DNA of 64,000 nt from Spongospora subterranea f. sp. subterranea (Eukaryota > Endomyxa: Phytomyxea > Phytomyxea > Plasmodiophorida): positions 124,001-188,000 of the forward strand of contig JAUGWO010000046.1 in assembly GCA_049724395.1 (NCBI GenBank). Direction: 5' to 3'. The position numbers and the translations under genes were made by a program. This document shows positions 1-11,650 of this stretch, in pieces. The notes under the pieces are model-generated. The model saw only the letters and a program-made list of their open reading frames with translations. It searched no databases and was not told the origin of the DNA. How positions within the stretch are numbered: position 1 is the first letter of the stretch; each line of letters begins with the position of its first letter.

Positions 1-64
1 CTATTGCTGTGGTAAAACGCCATTATCAAGCGTTAGTTTAACAGAAATTATGAGTTGAGTTCAT

Positions 65-2656
65 TCAACTGAGGCCTTTAACCCTGGCCATATTCGCCAT
101 TATCCTCTTGTTTCCCTTTCTCTGATAAACAGTGGTTGTAATGCACAGATTTAAATGTATGCCGCACTTCCTTACCTTGTAAGCATTGCGAATTAGGGTT
201 TTTTTGGCGTTGTAATACGATAGTGACTCCGGATCACTGTTCAGAATTCGATCCGCTTCGATTTTCTCAAACTGTTCGCCATCATCCAGAATGTCAATAC
301 TGTCAGAAGCGCGGCGCTGCTCAAACCTATTAGGGAATTAACCAAACGATGAAGCAGCAAGGAACGCCATTACCATTGCAGAAACTGGCTGGCCATGCGT
401 TTTTTGATGAGTTGGCAGTTTTCCTTCAATAACGACAACTCATCTCGGACGCTTTTCCACCGCTCGAAAGCGTTTTGGTATTCGGTTTTCCTCTGTTTTA
501 TGTCTCGAATCATCGTATACTCTTCTTCGTCAATGATTTCTTCGTTCGATAAAGATTCAGGGCTGACTGCAGTCCTCTCGGCCCTGAGCTCGGCCAACCT
601 GGCCGACAATGTGTCTATCTCGCGCTTTGCGGCGTTGACGACGGTACCTGCCACCTTATACTGTTCTCGAGCTTCCCTGATCTTCGCCGTCAAGTCTGAA
701 TACTCGGCATTAGGTGAAGCTCCCTCCGAGGATCGCCACTCTTGAAAGGCAGTTTCCTCGTCCAACAGGACTGGTACATTGGCAGCAGCAGTTTGGACAG
801 GGATAGGGTTGGGTGTTTTCACAGTTCGACGGTCGGGTGAGGCAGCTCGTGACATCATGTCATCCTCTTCAATAACAGGGCGGGCGTCAGATGGTGCGCT
901 TCCGCCAACACTGAATCCGCTCAGATTTTCGACCAATTCTCCAACCAGCGTGGGACCGGCCGAGCTCTTTGACGACATTGTCGTCGGGTTTGGTGTCGTC
1001 TTAAGTGAAGCCGATGCGGCGTCAGTTGAGCTCCCGAGAGATGTCCCCTCCGCAGGTACAGAATGCTGTTTACAAATGATTTTGAATTGGCGGAAGATCT
1101 CGTGAACTTGTTGAAGGCTGACGATGGGCAACTCGGGGATGGTCAACGCTAAATACTGTAAAACTTGCTCGTGAATCTGTTTCTGTTGTTCCGGCGTGAA
1201 ATCTTCATGTGAGACGGGTCCACGGTTGCTGATCATATCATGCTGAAGTTGACGTCAATACTGACTAGGAAACCGTTGTTATCAGTCTGGGTACTACCAT
1301 TGCTAATTCTTGCTTTAACAACGCAATCTGTTTTTCATATTTCTTCAACAGCAGCGTCGGATCCAGATCTATATTGATCGTCGCATCTGTAGTCAACCGC
1401 ATCATGCGTGTCGCGAACTTCAAAGTCGAGATGGTCTCCTCCAAATGACGAGCTGCAGGCCATACGTTGGCGATCAGCCTCGTAATACTGTTCCCACCTA
1501 GACGCTCGGTGTGAGGTTAGAGCAGACAATGGAATAATAAGACAGATACCAAGAGAGTCCCGAAGTACGTGGGTTAACTTTGACGAGCGGAACGGGATAT
1601 GGTCACGATGTCGTGAGCTCAGTGCAATCACAACCTGTTCTAGGAATGATAACGACCGATTGATATAGAGTGCCTCCTGCAAGCACAAACACACATTATT
1701 GAGGCACACGTTTGACGATTGACCGACAAACCTGCAGCGTTTGACCTCGGGAGTCTGTCTTGGCAACACGCTCACTTCCGGCTAAATCGACCAAGTTCAA
1801 TTTCGAAACGATTACTTTCTCAGCAGATTCGATCCTAGAACGGGTCTCTAGATATATTGTGAAGATGGTGTGTGACCTGGACGATGAGGTATTGTTAGCG
1901 TGTTGCCCCATAGAGCGATTGGATTCGCCTTCGAAAAGAAGATTCAGGGCTTGCTCTTCATTAGTCACCTCAGGCTTCTTCAGTCCTTTCACAGACACAT
2001 TGCCGGAGGAGTCTTCGCGAACCGATAGATCCCTGGATTCCTCACATAACAGATCTCGCAACATTTCATTATAAATCTCCATATATGAAACACGGGTCAC
2101 GATTTCGTTCTCTACAAGATTGGTTGAGTTCGAGAGTTAAAACTTTTCATGCAGGCACCTGGGCGGGATGCAATAGCACGAAATATCAGTGAAATTGCTC
2201 TGGATGATATGCCTCTATATTTATAGTCATATGTCCCATTACCTGCGAGAAATTGTTCAGATCAAGCGAGATTTGAAGTTTTTGGTTTTACCCATAGTAA
2301 ATGATTTTCCAGCGCCAGTTTGCCCATAAGCCATTAGCGTCCCATTGTATCCATTTAGAGTCGCCATCACCTGTCGAGTGGTTTTGAAATGGTACACAAA
2401 AACATAATACTGTATTCAATACCATGTCTCGACAACAGATATCAAAGGTCGCTTCTTGGCTTTCACAATGCAGGACCCGATTTACCCGAAACGTCCAGTC
2501 TTGGAGAAGGTTATTGAGACCTGTGTTTGGGGTACCACCATTTTTGTCCATATGAATGGAGACAGATCCGGCTTTCGGATCAATTTTGATTGCATCATGG
2601 GCAAAATCGGCGATGGGACGCGTCCGTACAAAGACTTGAATAGCTGTTTTCACCAT
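65..2656 (-). CDS. Kinesin-9 family motor (KIF9/KIF6/KLP1 type), spliced
   Basis: Microtubule motor of the kinesin-9 family, which in other organisms sits on the central pair or axoneme of cilia and helps beating. The N-terminus (VKTAIQVFVRTRPIADFAH) matches the family; the P-loop GQTGAGKS, the NNTSSSRSHTIF switch I region and LVDLAGSER switch II are present, followed by the neck (EETISTLKFATRMMRL). The C-terminal half carries the kinesin-9 tail (AFQEWRSSEG, DEEEYTMIRDIKQRK). The ATG at 2656 is preferred because MVKTAIQV starts the motor. Short GT-AG introns include 327-373 (47 nt) and 122-175 (54 nt). Splicing these carries the reading frame past an apparent stop near 370 to a basic tail ending at 65. 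No motor motif looks lost. It implies a flagellated organism. Confidence 0.9.
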
Positions 2657-2942
2657 TTTAGTTGCGAATGGACTATGAACGCTGCTTGAAGACAACCCGC
2701 TAACAAGATCGCGGTTTGTACGATCTGGATCGGTACACTTCGGCTTACACCAGAGCGCGATAGTCGCAGATGCGAGATACTCAAACTGTTTTATGTTGTA
2801 CCAGAACGGCGACGACTCGAACTCAGTAGATATAGATTTATCAGTATACAGACATAAAACTAAGGAAGATGGCTCTGAGTTTCATGAGCACTGTCAAGTT
2901 CCTGCAACGACAGCTACAATAGAATAAGCAAGGCTACGAAGA

Positions 2943-4062
2943 CTATAGTTTCATTGTCCTCACCATTCGAGTCCTGAAATTGATAGCGACCGATGACTCA
3001 AGTCCCATAGCTCTGATTCCAATAGAGAACGTTTCTTTCGCTTGTTCATGGCGAATGCGATCCTCACCTGGGGAATTTTGATGGGTTAAAAGAACGTCAA
3101 AATAGGAAAGCCTTCCTCTATCGATAAGATCAACGACAGATCGGTTTAATCTCCTTTGACTAGAAGTCGATGCATCAATGCCATGAATACCGTCCTCAGA
3201 TAGAGGCATGTTATCAGGATTGTCATGTTGAAACACTTTCACTAATTTTATGCTCGGGTGTTTCACATTATTGAGCCCATTCCAAAGAAACGAAGGGACA
3301 ACGTCTAAAAGACGCTGAGAACGCGCGGCAATGTGGATAAAATGTGATGAATCCATGATTACCTGGAACGATGATATCACCATCGTAGTCGTCTAGAAAC
3401 TGTGTTTCTACATTGGCAAGTAAAAAAAACTGACAAAAAACTGTGCCGGATTTACCTTCAACGATCATCTCTCCGCCAAAATCAAACCTAAGGTGAGGTT
3501 ATCAACCATAACAATTTGCGAAAACAGCAACCTGCAAAATTCATGTATAATTGCTGGGCGAACCCAATTTTGAAGTTTTCTAAAACAAGCCACTATAATT
3601 CCTATAAATCGGTTAAATCATGAGATTGTTGCAGCAACACTCCTGTGTACCGGTTACATGAACACCGTCCAGGCAATGGATGTAGCAAGGCAACGAATCT
3701 GGATCGATGAGGACCTATAAAATATGTTCAGCAAAAAGCAGTCGTCAAGGCAAGTGGGCTCTTACTTGAAGAATAGCGGAAACCTGAGCTTTATTGATTG
3801 ACACAGACTCTTTGTACTTGGACACTGGAAAATGATGTGACGTGATGCCAATATTCGAACAAAATCCTAGCAAATCTGAGGTCGGTTTCTCTGGGACCAG
3901 GCTAACAATGGACTTCAGCAATTGGAGGGAGAGAAATCGGAAATTCCTGAGTGTTGGATACGCGCCGCGTAGCAGGCCGTCCTCTATGATTGCAAACCGG
4001 AATGGCGGAATTAACGCAAGCGATGGATCATAATCGAGCAATGAAGGTCGAGAGCCTATCAT
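2943..4062 (-). CDS. OCA/Siw14-type tyrosine phosphatase-like protein, spliced
   Basis: Protein of the fungal OCA/Siw14 group of atypical dual-specificity phosphatases (Y_phosphatase2 family), linked in yeast to inositol pyrophosphate and stress signalling. Visible are PPFRFAIIEDGLLRGAYPT, SLQLLKSIVSLVPEKPT, the P-loop region CYIHCLDGVHVTG, and after an intron IIVACFRKLQNWVRPAIIHE. The C-terminal VVPSFLWNGL...KHPSIKL block fits the W-rich tail of the family. The P-loop is HCLDGVHVTG rather than canonical HCxxGxxRS/T: the Cys is kept but the Arg position is Val. Such changes are common in OCA4/OCA6-like members and suggest a weak or non-catalytic protein. At least three short introns; the last junction (about 3370) is unresolved. 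Start ATG at 4062 opens the family block. Confidence 0.7.
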
Positions 4063-4170
4063 TATGGACGATCGTCGATAATAGATCTGAAATGGTGAAA
4101 CCCTGAGAGCACTGCCGTTATCGGTTACGAGTCTGTCCGTAATGTAATGTGAAATGTGTAGCCCGTTCGT

Positions 4171-4230
4171 GGTACGGGTATAGGGTACGTACGGTACGGT
4201 ACAGGGCCTGTACCGTACTGGTTACCGGCA
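4171..4230. repeat. GTAC/GTACGG-rich dyad-symmetric island
   Basis: Short stretch built of GTACGG/CCGTAC words, with a dyad centred on agggcct (acggtacagggcctgtaccg). Similar islands lie near 51.04-51.08 kb and, as GTACAGT/ACTGTAC, near 25.4, 43.3 and 56.7 kb. No coding sense. Could be a protein-binding dyad or a simple-sequence expansion. Confidence 0.5.
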
Positions 4231-4399
4231 GGGTGATGAAAGTACAGTACCTAGCGGACATCTTAATTCTGTACTTTGTTTCAATCTCAAATCTGATAAT
4301 TGCGCGCGGAAAATTGAAAAATTGTTGCATGCGCAGAGGAATCTTGCGATGACCGCGGTACTGTTTGACTGCAAACTCAATTTGGTTGTGATTAAGGGA

Positions 4400-4685
4400 A
4401 TAGAAATGTTTTGGGGTGCAGCCAAAGCGTTTTCAAGAGCTCGATGCACATTTCGCTTTGACGAATTAGTTGAACTGGTTCCAGAAGCCCTCAAAAGTGT
4501 TTCTATAGGCAAAATTAGCCGGACGCGGTAAGCGTCCATGTACCGATAGGATTTACGAGCGAACACCTAATTTTGCCTATAGAAACACTTTTGACGGCTT
4601 CAGGAACCAGTTCAACTAATTCGTCAAATCGAAATGTGCATCGAGCTCTTGAAAACGCTTTGGCTGCACCTCAAAACATTTCTAT
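4400..4685. repeat. Foldback inverted repeat inside transposase remnant
   Basis: Two 119-nt arms (4400-4518 and 4567-4685) are reverse complements with four mismatches (about 97% identity), separated by a 48-nt spacer (4519-4566). The right arm plus spacer is the C-terminal end of the minus-strand DDE transposase; the left arm is an inverted copy reading the same peptide on the plus strand. The left copy keeps the Trp codon in FWGAAK, while the right copy has a stop there, so the arms have diverged since duplication. The transcript of either strand would form a long hairpin. Confidence 0.9.
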
Positions 4686-5460
4686 GAAATTAAACTCACA
4701 GTGATACTTCGGATAGAAATCGACGAATAATCCCTGGTTAATTACAGTTTCTTGCAGCCATTCCAATCTGGCTTTTAAAGTCTGGTTGCTCCTTCAACAG
4801 GTTTTTGGCTTCTTGGACTGAATCTCCAATTCAACACGCTTGAGGCCCTTCGAGAGTCCATTCTCAGTCGTCATGGTCTGTTCGATGCGCTCTCCGCAGC
4901 TGTTGATGCACCATCCAGACCGCATGATCTGGCATTTCGCCCTCCATCGCTCATATTCATCTTGCTTACAAAGCGTCTGGAGCAATTGCATGATGGTTTT
5001 GCGAATTGTCAAACATGAAGATTCCATCTCACAACCAGGATGCAGAAACTGGAATATGGGTATTGCCTTTTCTTTCAACTGCTGAACAAGGTCGCAGTTT
5101 CTCCATCAACCTTCAGCGTTTGCTCCAGGTTTCAAGAAAACAGTCGAATCCTGAGGGATTTCAGGGCTTGTTGGCTATCGCAGGAGACCATGGCATTCAC
5201 AAAGAAATGCTAATATCAGGCTTCTTCCGTTACCTTTAGGACGAATCTCCCTCTTGTCTTCGTTTATTCAAACAAAAGAACGTCCATCATTTAATCCAAA
5301 ACAGGATTCATCATGAGTCACCAACACCAGAGGCCGTTCTCCTTCATTAAGTTTCGGGGCGACCTCATTTTCCATGAAGTCTCCTTCGTATGACGTCATT
5401 CGTCTTTCATATGAAAGCATTGAATTCCATATTCCTCACGCTCCAGCAGTGCTTGAAATC
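4519..5460 (-). mobile_element. Degenerate DDE DNA-transposon transposase
   Basis: Minus-strand remains of a DDE transposase of a kind common in fungal genomes. In order: MLSYERRMTSYEGDFMENEV, the catalytic-region [97 protein letters not shown] and FARKSYRYMDAYR. The blocks lie in order but in several frames with stops (for example TGA for Trp in FWGAAK, a one-base shift before FARKSYRYMD, and a stop after LNDGRSFV), so it is inactive. The N-terminal DNA-binding part is not clearly visible upstream of about 5460. Its 3' end carries the foldback duplication at 4400-4685. I do not name a superfamily beyond DDE. Confidence 0.75.
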
Positions 5461-5849
5461 AATTATTGAAAAAATGAAGGTGGGATTGCGTACAAGATTC
5501 CCCCACAAGGGAAAGGACCGATTGGAGCGCGCAGCCATGCTTCCTATATCGATTTGCTGCGACTTTGAAGTTGTCAAAAGAATGCAAGAAACACTAGGTA
5601 TGTGAATGAATGCATTCTGTACGTTTTCAATAACCGTAACAATTAAAATGGGACAAGGTCAGACCACAGAATCTACAAATATTGCGGGACAGAGGGAGTA
5701 ATAATTGCGCAACGGCGCAATGTCCTGCAACAGTTTTGAAAAACGAAACGGCGACTGGTTCAGATTACTGAGAACGCCAATTTGCCGTGTCGTTTATTTG
5801 TTGTATTCATAAGGGGATGCGCCTATTAACCACGGACTTTTCTCCCTCA

Positions 5850-6440
5850 CAAAAATTACAGAATTAAGGTGTCCGCTACTGTACTGTAGCTTTAGAGAAA
5901 CACATTCTTCCCAAAGTACCAAAAGAACATAAGGCATTTTTATACAGGCGATATCGCGATGATATTCTTAACGTTGTAGATTCTCTGAAAAGTGCTAACG
6001 CCATTACAGACCACCTAAATGGGGCCAACATGTTAACATTCAACATGGAACAATTTGGTGATAAAGTAAACTTTTTGGATATAACCATATCCCTGGGCGA
6101 AAAGTTCAGCATCAAACGACACTTGGATATCAAACCATTCAGAAAACCAACCGCGAATAACTTATTCACACACTACGCGACGTAATATAAACCAGAGACC
6201 ACTAAACTAGCTGGATCACTGGAGAACAAATACGTATGCTGAGAGCTTGTCAAACTGAAAAAACATTTCGGTCAGCTATGCTCGAAGTTCGGAAAAGGAA
6301 GCCGTATTTTGGAAATCAACCAAATTCGAAGTGAGGTCGAATATAGCCTCAGGAGATAAAGGGACATCAACAAACGCTTGCATGCGATCAAGAAATATAG
6401 TTGACAAAAGAGTAGTAGGCAGTAAACCTGTGAAAATAGT
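5850..6440 (+). mobile_element. Penelope-like reverse-transcriptase relic (fossil)
   Basis: A plus-strand remnant of a reverse transcriptase resembling Penelope-like elements. The RRYRDDILNVVDS block corresponds to the catalytic YxDD region, followed by VNFLDITISLGEK and DIKPFRKPTANNLFTHYAT, the K-x-Y/F-RKPT...LH pattern typical of this group. Only the palm/thumb portion is recognisable; no GIY-YIG domain or terminal repeats were seen. It is broken and short, and looks old. It lies between the DDE transposon remnant and Ty3/gypsy fossils. Confidence 0.6.
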
Positions 6441-6811
6441 TACTGGCGAGTGCTGCCGCCCGATCGACAGTGACCAGGCGGAATAGCGACGAAGGGAGAG
6501 GAGATGAGGAAAAGAGAGAGGAAAAAGAAGTTGTGTTTATTAGAGCGGAAAAGAGTGCCCATGGTTACAGGACAGGGGGGTCGATTAGTACCACATTCCC
6601 CTCTTTAAATCAGGCCCTGGAGAAGTTCGGCAGAAAGTGGCTCCCTGGGACGTGCTTGTAAAAAGGATTTTCACAAGTTGAGGAACATCCGAAGCAATCG
6701 AATAAAAAAACTCCCAAGTGAAATCAGCTGGCTCAAAACCCTGCCAACCGATCAACAGTTCGATTTCCCCCGATACCAGCGTTGCACCTCAAATCGCAAA
6801 TGGAGGAGACT

Positions 6812-7890
6812 TTATATGTAGCACCTGCGATGCGATTGTGTGAAGAAGCGGCGTTGTGTCGTTGAGGGTCTTGTCGTGGTATGCATTGCCGAGATGTCCG
6901 AAGTAATCAATTTTTTTACCATGACCACGTGCGGGTTGACCACGTCAACAATTTGTGCTGGACCGAACCAGTTAACACAGGATTTTCTACTCTGACTCGG
7001 TGAAGAGTCGAGCACATAATCACCTGTAGTAAAATTAATGTCGACGGTGGATCTGTGATTTCGACGAGAACGGTGCTTCTGTGCGCGTTGTCTGAGTACG
7101 CGATCAGCCACTTCCTTGTGCATGGAATCCAGGGCGCCAGAAAGATCGACTGTGATCTCATTGATTCGCTGTGGAGCTATAGGAACACTAACAATGGTGT
7201 CACTGTGAGGAAGGAAAATTGACGACAAAAAACAAAAAGGTTGCAAGCATGTGAAAATGGTGACCGGAGAGAAACCGATCTTGGGACGAACACGATGGTT
7301 GAGGATCATATTGACGAGAGGAAGAATATAAGGCCAATTGCCATCGAAAGGAAGGCTGAACTCCGACAATAGTTTCTTTAAAGCGGATAAAATATGTCCC
7401 ATTGGCCATGGATAGGCGGTAGTAAAGTGTCGAGCGATATGTAGACGAGAACCCAATTCATGTTCTTGAAGTTTGATCCCTAATCTCAAACGTGTTGGTA
7501 CACTATCCCGAACTGTTTAAACCAGTCGATGAGGGCGAATACCACTGTGAAATGATCAGCGTGTTCGCAGGCGATCAATTTAACAAAACCGCTGAAATCA
7601 TCCTTCAAAACAAGCACATATGAAAATGGGTGTTTTGGTTGATACTCGGTTTGGAGATGAATAAAAAATCATAGTGTAGAACAGTGTTAGGTTTGGATGC
7701 ATGAATAGCTGAACCATACGGTCGGGGCACAATTGCACCACGAACCCGTAAACAGTGAGGCAGTTATGTCATGTTCGAGAGAGGGAGAGGTTGATATTGG
7801 CAATATAAGGAACCCGTGATGCTTAACTAGACGTTGTCCGTTGAGTCGTTTATTGATGATATCCAATGACGCATGAACCATATCAAGCAC
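6812..7890 (-). mobile_element. Ty3/gypsy LTR-element integrase region (fossil)
   Basis: Minus-strand fossil of a Ty3/gypsy-type pol gene. Recognisable parts are the zinc-finger/integrase entry (VPRPYGSAIHASKPN), the integrase core (DHFTVVFALIDWF; LPLVNMILNHRVRPK) and a C-terminal segment (FGPAQIVDVVNPHVVMVKK). It is a partial element, broken in several places, with no LTRs identified. Probably moderately old. It is not expected to be expressed as a host gene. Confidence 0.75.
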
Positions 7891-8029
7891 CGCTCATAAC
7901 AGTATCCCCCGTCTTGGGCGGGCTGCATTCGGGTGAGTGCGATAAAACTTTGCAATGGACTCCCTTAAGGGGACCGTAGCAGATGCGACAAGGGATGTTG
8001 AAGGTTCCCAAGAACGGTCAGATATATCG

Positions 8030-8353
8030 TCACCCTTTCCAATCAACCAAATAATAATGTTGACCACGTACTACCCTAGACGCGATGATGTCCTCAACTT
8101 CATGTTGTGAATCATCCAATGCAAAAGGTGGAGAATTCGGTTGTTTGCGACCTGGCAACTTATTGGCGCCATGTGGTTCCAGCAATGACGAATGGAAAAC
8201 CCGGTGCAAACGGAAATTGTTTGAAAAGTCCAACTCATAGGCGACAGGGTTAATAATCCTACTGTTGGGAAAAGGACCTAATCTTTTTACGTCAGCACTA
8301 CCCATGTTCAAGAACTGAGCGACCTGTTCATGGAACTTCTGGCAGCGGTTCAC
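8030..8353 (-). mobile_element. Ty3/gypsy chromovirus integrase tail with chromodomain (fossil)
   Basis: Short minus-strand fossil of a second Ty3/gypsy element of the chromovirus branch. The usual end of integrase is visible (YELDFSNNFRLHRVFHSSLL), followed by an incomplete chromodomain (EVEDIIASRVVRGQHYYLV). Only this end of pol remains. Its sequence type differs from the neighbouring piece at 6812-7890, so two insertions are likely. The stretch 8354-8750 has no recognisable coding content on either strand. Confidence 0.7.
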
Positions 8354-8839
8354 GAAAGCCTCAGCCTCGTTCTTCTCAGTTGTGCGACAGGCGTCAAGTT
8401 ACGCATCGGCTTCATTGTCGGATAGCGATGACGGTAGCGTCCTGGAAGACTCGCAAGAGCCATACAGGAAAACACTTTGGCGCAAAATAAGAAATGACAC
8501 TTCGTGATTTCTCGCCCGATTCGACAATTATCCCCAAAAAAATTTTTCAACAAAAAGTGATACCCAGTCTTCATCGCAAGGGCGTGTTCGTCTTACAGGT
8601 GCTTCGATGCTCGTACAGGCGATTAATGACAGACCTGATAACTCGATGTAGGCCGCTCTCACGAGTAGCAATTTCGAACAGCCGATACTCGTCGGATAAG
8701 GCGTATTCAGCAATCTACAGAACCCATAATGTGTTTGTATTGTAGTTTGTGACGAATCGGAGGGAGGTGAGAGATTGGCGGAGCCCAGTCCGTAACTTGT
8801 CTTGTCGCCGGTGGCGAGGGGCGTCCAACGCCAGCGAGA

Positions 8840-9598
8840 ATGTCGAGCGGGAATCGCAGCGTTGGCTCTATGGGCTGGTTGACGGAATCGTCAGTCCAAC
8901 CTCGTCAAGCACGCCCAATTCCTGTGGATCAGGCGTCAGTCGTCAATTTGAAGGCGACCTTATATGCCACCGAACAAGAGATGAAATCAGGGACGAACGA
9001 GCTTAGGAAAAAGACTCCTGGTCTGACGATATCTGCCAAAACAGCTGCCAGAGATCAGCAGGCAGCGAAACAGGTTCGCAATGTGTTCTTATTTAAACCC
9101 ATTTCTAATAGCATTTAGGAAGCGTTGGAAGCCGAAGAAAGGATCAATCGAATGAACGTCAAGGTGGCGCTATACCAGAAACTGGTCAATCTAGGTGGCG
9201 CTGATTCAAATTCATTAATCGATTTTGAAAAAAAAGGTTGGGAGTCGGAAGCAGGTTTTGTACCTGCAGGTGCGGATGATGGAGATGGCGTCACGGCTCC
9301 ACCGTTGTCCGCTCCAGCTGACCAAGCTGAAGTACTGGACAGGTTTCGAAAGACGCTAACCCATGTGGAGAAGCAAATGGTAAAAGAGGTTGAGGCAGAA
9401 ACCGAACTTGCAAGGCAACGGTTTACCGACATGCAGAAGAAGCGCCAGCACGAAATAGAGAAAAGGAAAGAAATGCTAAAAAGAGAGGAAACTCGGACAA
9501 GTAAGCAATGCGCCTTCCACATAACGCAACAAAACGAACTATTAAATATTTATTTATTATTTTCGACAATGAGTCGTGATCAAACAGTTCAAGTATAA
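8840..9598 (+). CDS. CCDC174-like protein, spliced
   Basis: Likely homologue of CCDC174, a nuclear, largely helical protein associated with mRNA processing complexes in animals. The ATG at 8840 opens a short N-terminus with the family's VVNLKATLYATEQEM block (compare VDLKAELFRKQEE). An in-frame intron follows (GTTCGC...TTTAG, about 9074-9118), then a charged helix (EERINRMNVKVALYQKLVN) with the SLIDFEKK motif, an Ala/Pro/Asp linker, and a C-terminal coiled coil (LARQRFTDMQKKRQHEIEK). The end is uncertain: reading straight through stops near 9598, but GTAAGC at about 9501 is a good donor and could join an exon beginning near 9703. It is an intact host gene surrounded by element fossils. Confidence 0.55.
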
Positions 9599-10029
9599 CA
9601 CGAACCTCAAATAATCGTCAAGCCCATTAAGCTCTTTTTGTGTTTTGGTAAATTTAAGAAGTAACAACTACATGCGAGTTTATGTCTTTCAATCGCCTAG
9701 AAAATAGTGCAAGTTCGGCTGATGCAGCGATTACCAACATTAGCGGGGACACGGCAGCATTATCATTTGCCCCATGAGTCGAATCAGTCGGATTTGGAGA
9801 TCAATTATCCTGTCAAGTTCATTATTAAAAAGACCCATTATTCAATTAACCCACGGCCGCGATGGACATTTTGCATGGTGAGATTAAACCTTGGTCAACA
9901 AAATCCACCCCTTGTGAATCATGCATCAAGGTCAAAATGAACTGAGACCTTTCCGTCTTAGCACAATTACACTTGTTCGTCCAGGTAATTATGCTGGACC
10001 AAACAGCCTTTTGACATTATGAAAATGTT

Positions 10030-10600
10030 GAAATTTGCAAGAATTCTCGCAAACGATTGTCCCTCAGTTTGTGACAATTTGCTTTGGCCCAACCGCTTGC
10101 ATCAGGTGGGGAGGCAGTTTGAATAGTTGGGAGACCAGATCGTATGCAGTGTTGTTGGGAGAAACAGTGTTAAAGCGCAGTATGGCCAACATGAAGGCAA
10201 TCAGAAATGCCTCAACTATCGTCGCTGAAACTGATGCTAGTAATAAGTGTGTTGGCGCCTTAGTATAGCGCCATGACCGTCTTGATTAAACCGAATCCTT
10301 TTCAGAACCTAATCTGCATACACGCACTGAAGAATTCAAAAGATAGACCGCGTTCAGCCGTGGACAACCCTTGGTGTAATGGAACTTGAGCAGTTGTCTA
10401 TTACAACGATGACCTCAATGCTACTGATTGAAGGCACCGCCAAAACCAAGATTCCGATCCCGACAAGCTGAACTGGTGAAGAACGGCAATGCAAAATAGG
10501 CTTCTTCGTTCAGTAACATCGGGGAAATCTTTGTCAAAAACATCCGTTCAAATTCCATCGTATCAAAGGCTGTCGCAGCACCACTGACCCGAGTATCAAG
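10030..10600 (+). mobile_element. Ty3/gypsy RT/RNase H fragment (fossil)
   Basis: Plus-strand remnant recognised chiefly from IVAETDASNKCVGALV, the start of the RNase H domain in Ty3/gypsy polyproteins; a weaker match to the RT connection region lies nearby. It is small, broken and without terminal repeats. The surrounding 9.95-11.1 kb shows no other supported gene and is probably more decayed element sequence. Confidence 0.5.
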
Positions 10601-11171
10601 ATTGCAGATGACGACAGCAGAGGTCAATTGATCGAAAATCGGCAATAGAATGGCTTGAAAAAACGGCCTTCATCAACATTGTGTCTGGTCTTACAGCGGG
10701 TCGAACCCAATACTATCACACATGTCAAAATGCCCGTCTAACACCCGATTGATATTGATCGTAATGCGTCGAAACTCTGCCGACAAGCAGGATTTGAGTG
10801 TGATCTGCGGCTTTACAACATCAAGAACAGTTGTCTGTCGTTCAAGAGCAGAGGAGCGTTTCTAATGCAATCGAGAATTACCGACCGAAAGCATGTTTGC
10901 CCGAACCGTTAACCCGTGCCTGGTTCGAGGGTTTTTGAACCAAATCTTCTGAGTAATTCAACAACAGCCGAGCACGTCCGGAACAGAAACATCAAAGGTG
11001 CTGTTGAGCGGGAATCTGCTAACGGGATTGACCGTTTACCCCATTGTTCGAGACGACACAGGACCCGACTGTGTAACAGGAAAGTGCGTGGTGGCGATAT
11101 GGCGCAATCCCGTCGGGTTAATATCGGTAATCTACCAGTCCAATAGCGGTCATCTCTGTTATTCCTCAATT

Positions 11172-11511
11172 ATGGCTTACACTGAACCAAAACATGAACG
11201 CCCTGGGCGCCTGAAAAGATATGCCTATACTGCCGCGTATGGGTTTGGCGTAGGTAAGATTACGGAAAACGGGTTGAGGTGATGATGCCAGATGGGGTAA
11301 TGGTCTGGGGTCTTTAGGGGCGGCGCTTGGCAGCACGATCGGTATCCTGTTCGGAGGTCTTTCCGTCCTTGGACCTGGTAATAAGGGGAAGCGGTTGCAA
11401 GTAATGGCCAAAACCTGTGCACAGTCGGCCGCAATGTTCGGCACATTTCTGGCAGCTGGGTTAGTCTGCCCTGACACTGTATTGAACGGCCAGCTCAATA
11501 CGATTTTCTGA
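11172..11511 (+). CDS. ROMO1/Mgr2-family mitochondrial inner-membrane protein
   Basis: Small two-exon gene encoding a protein of the ROMO1/Mgr2 family, subunits of the TIM23 mitochondrial import channel. Exon 1 (11172-11253) reads MAYTEPKHERPGRLKRY then YGFGV. A 64-nt intron (11254-11317, GTAAGA...TTTAG) joins in frame to a Gly-rich membrane helix GAALGSTIGILFGGLSVLGP. A second helix follows (CAQSAAMFGTFLAAGLVC), with the family's SA-x-FGTF motif. The stop is TGA at 11509-11511. About 91 residues, close to family size (75-115). Each exon alone is too short to look like a gene, which is why it is easily missed. Confidence 0.75.
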
Positions 11512-11650
11512 CAGGTCTGTTCTGCGTGGTAATTAAGTCCACGACCTTGTTCACAATTAATACATATAGCCGACAGTTAAATAAATGACACTATTCAACA
11601 GGACGTTGCGAAGTTTGTTCATATCCTCGATGACGTATTCTGATGTTGAA

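Noticed and set aside
395-1105. Plus-strand open frames opposite kinesin-9
   Set aside because: They are antisense shadows of the kinesin tail and show no motif or splice logic.
4149-4531. Plus-strand small proteins in the foldback
   Set aside because: They are readings of the inverted copy of the transposase end, not independent genes.
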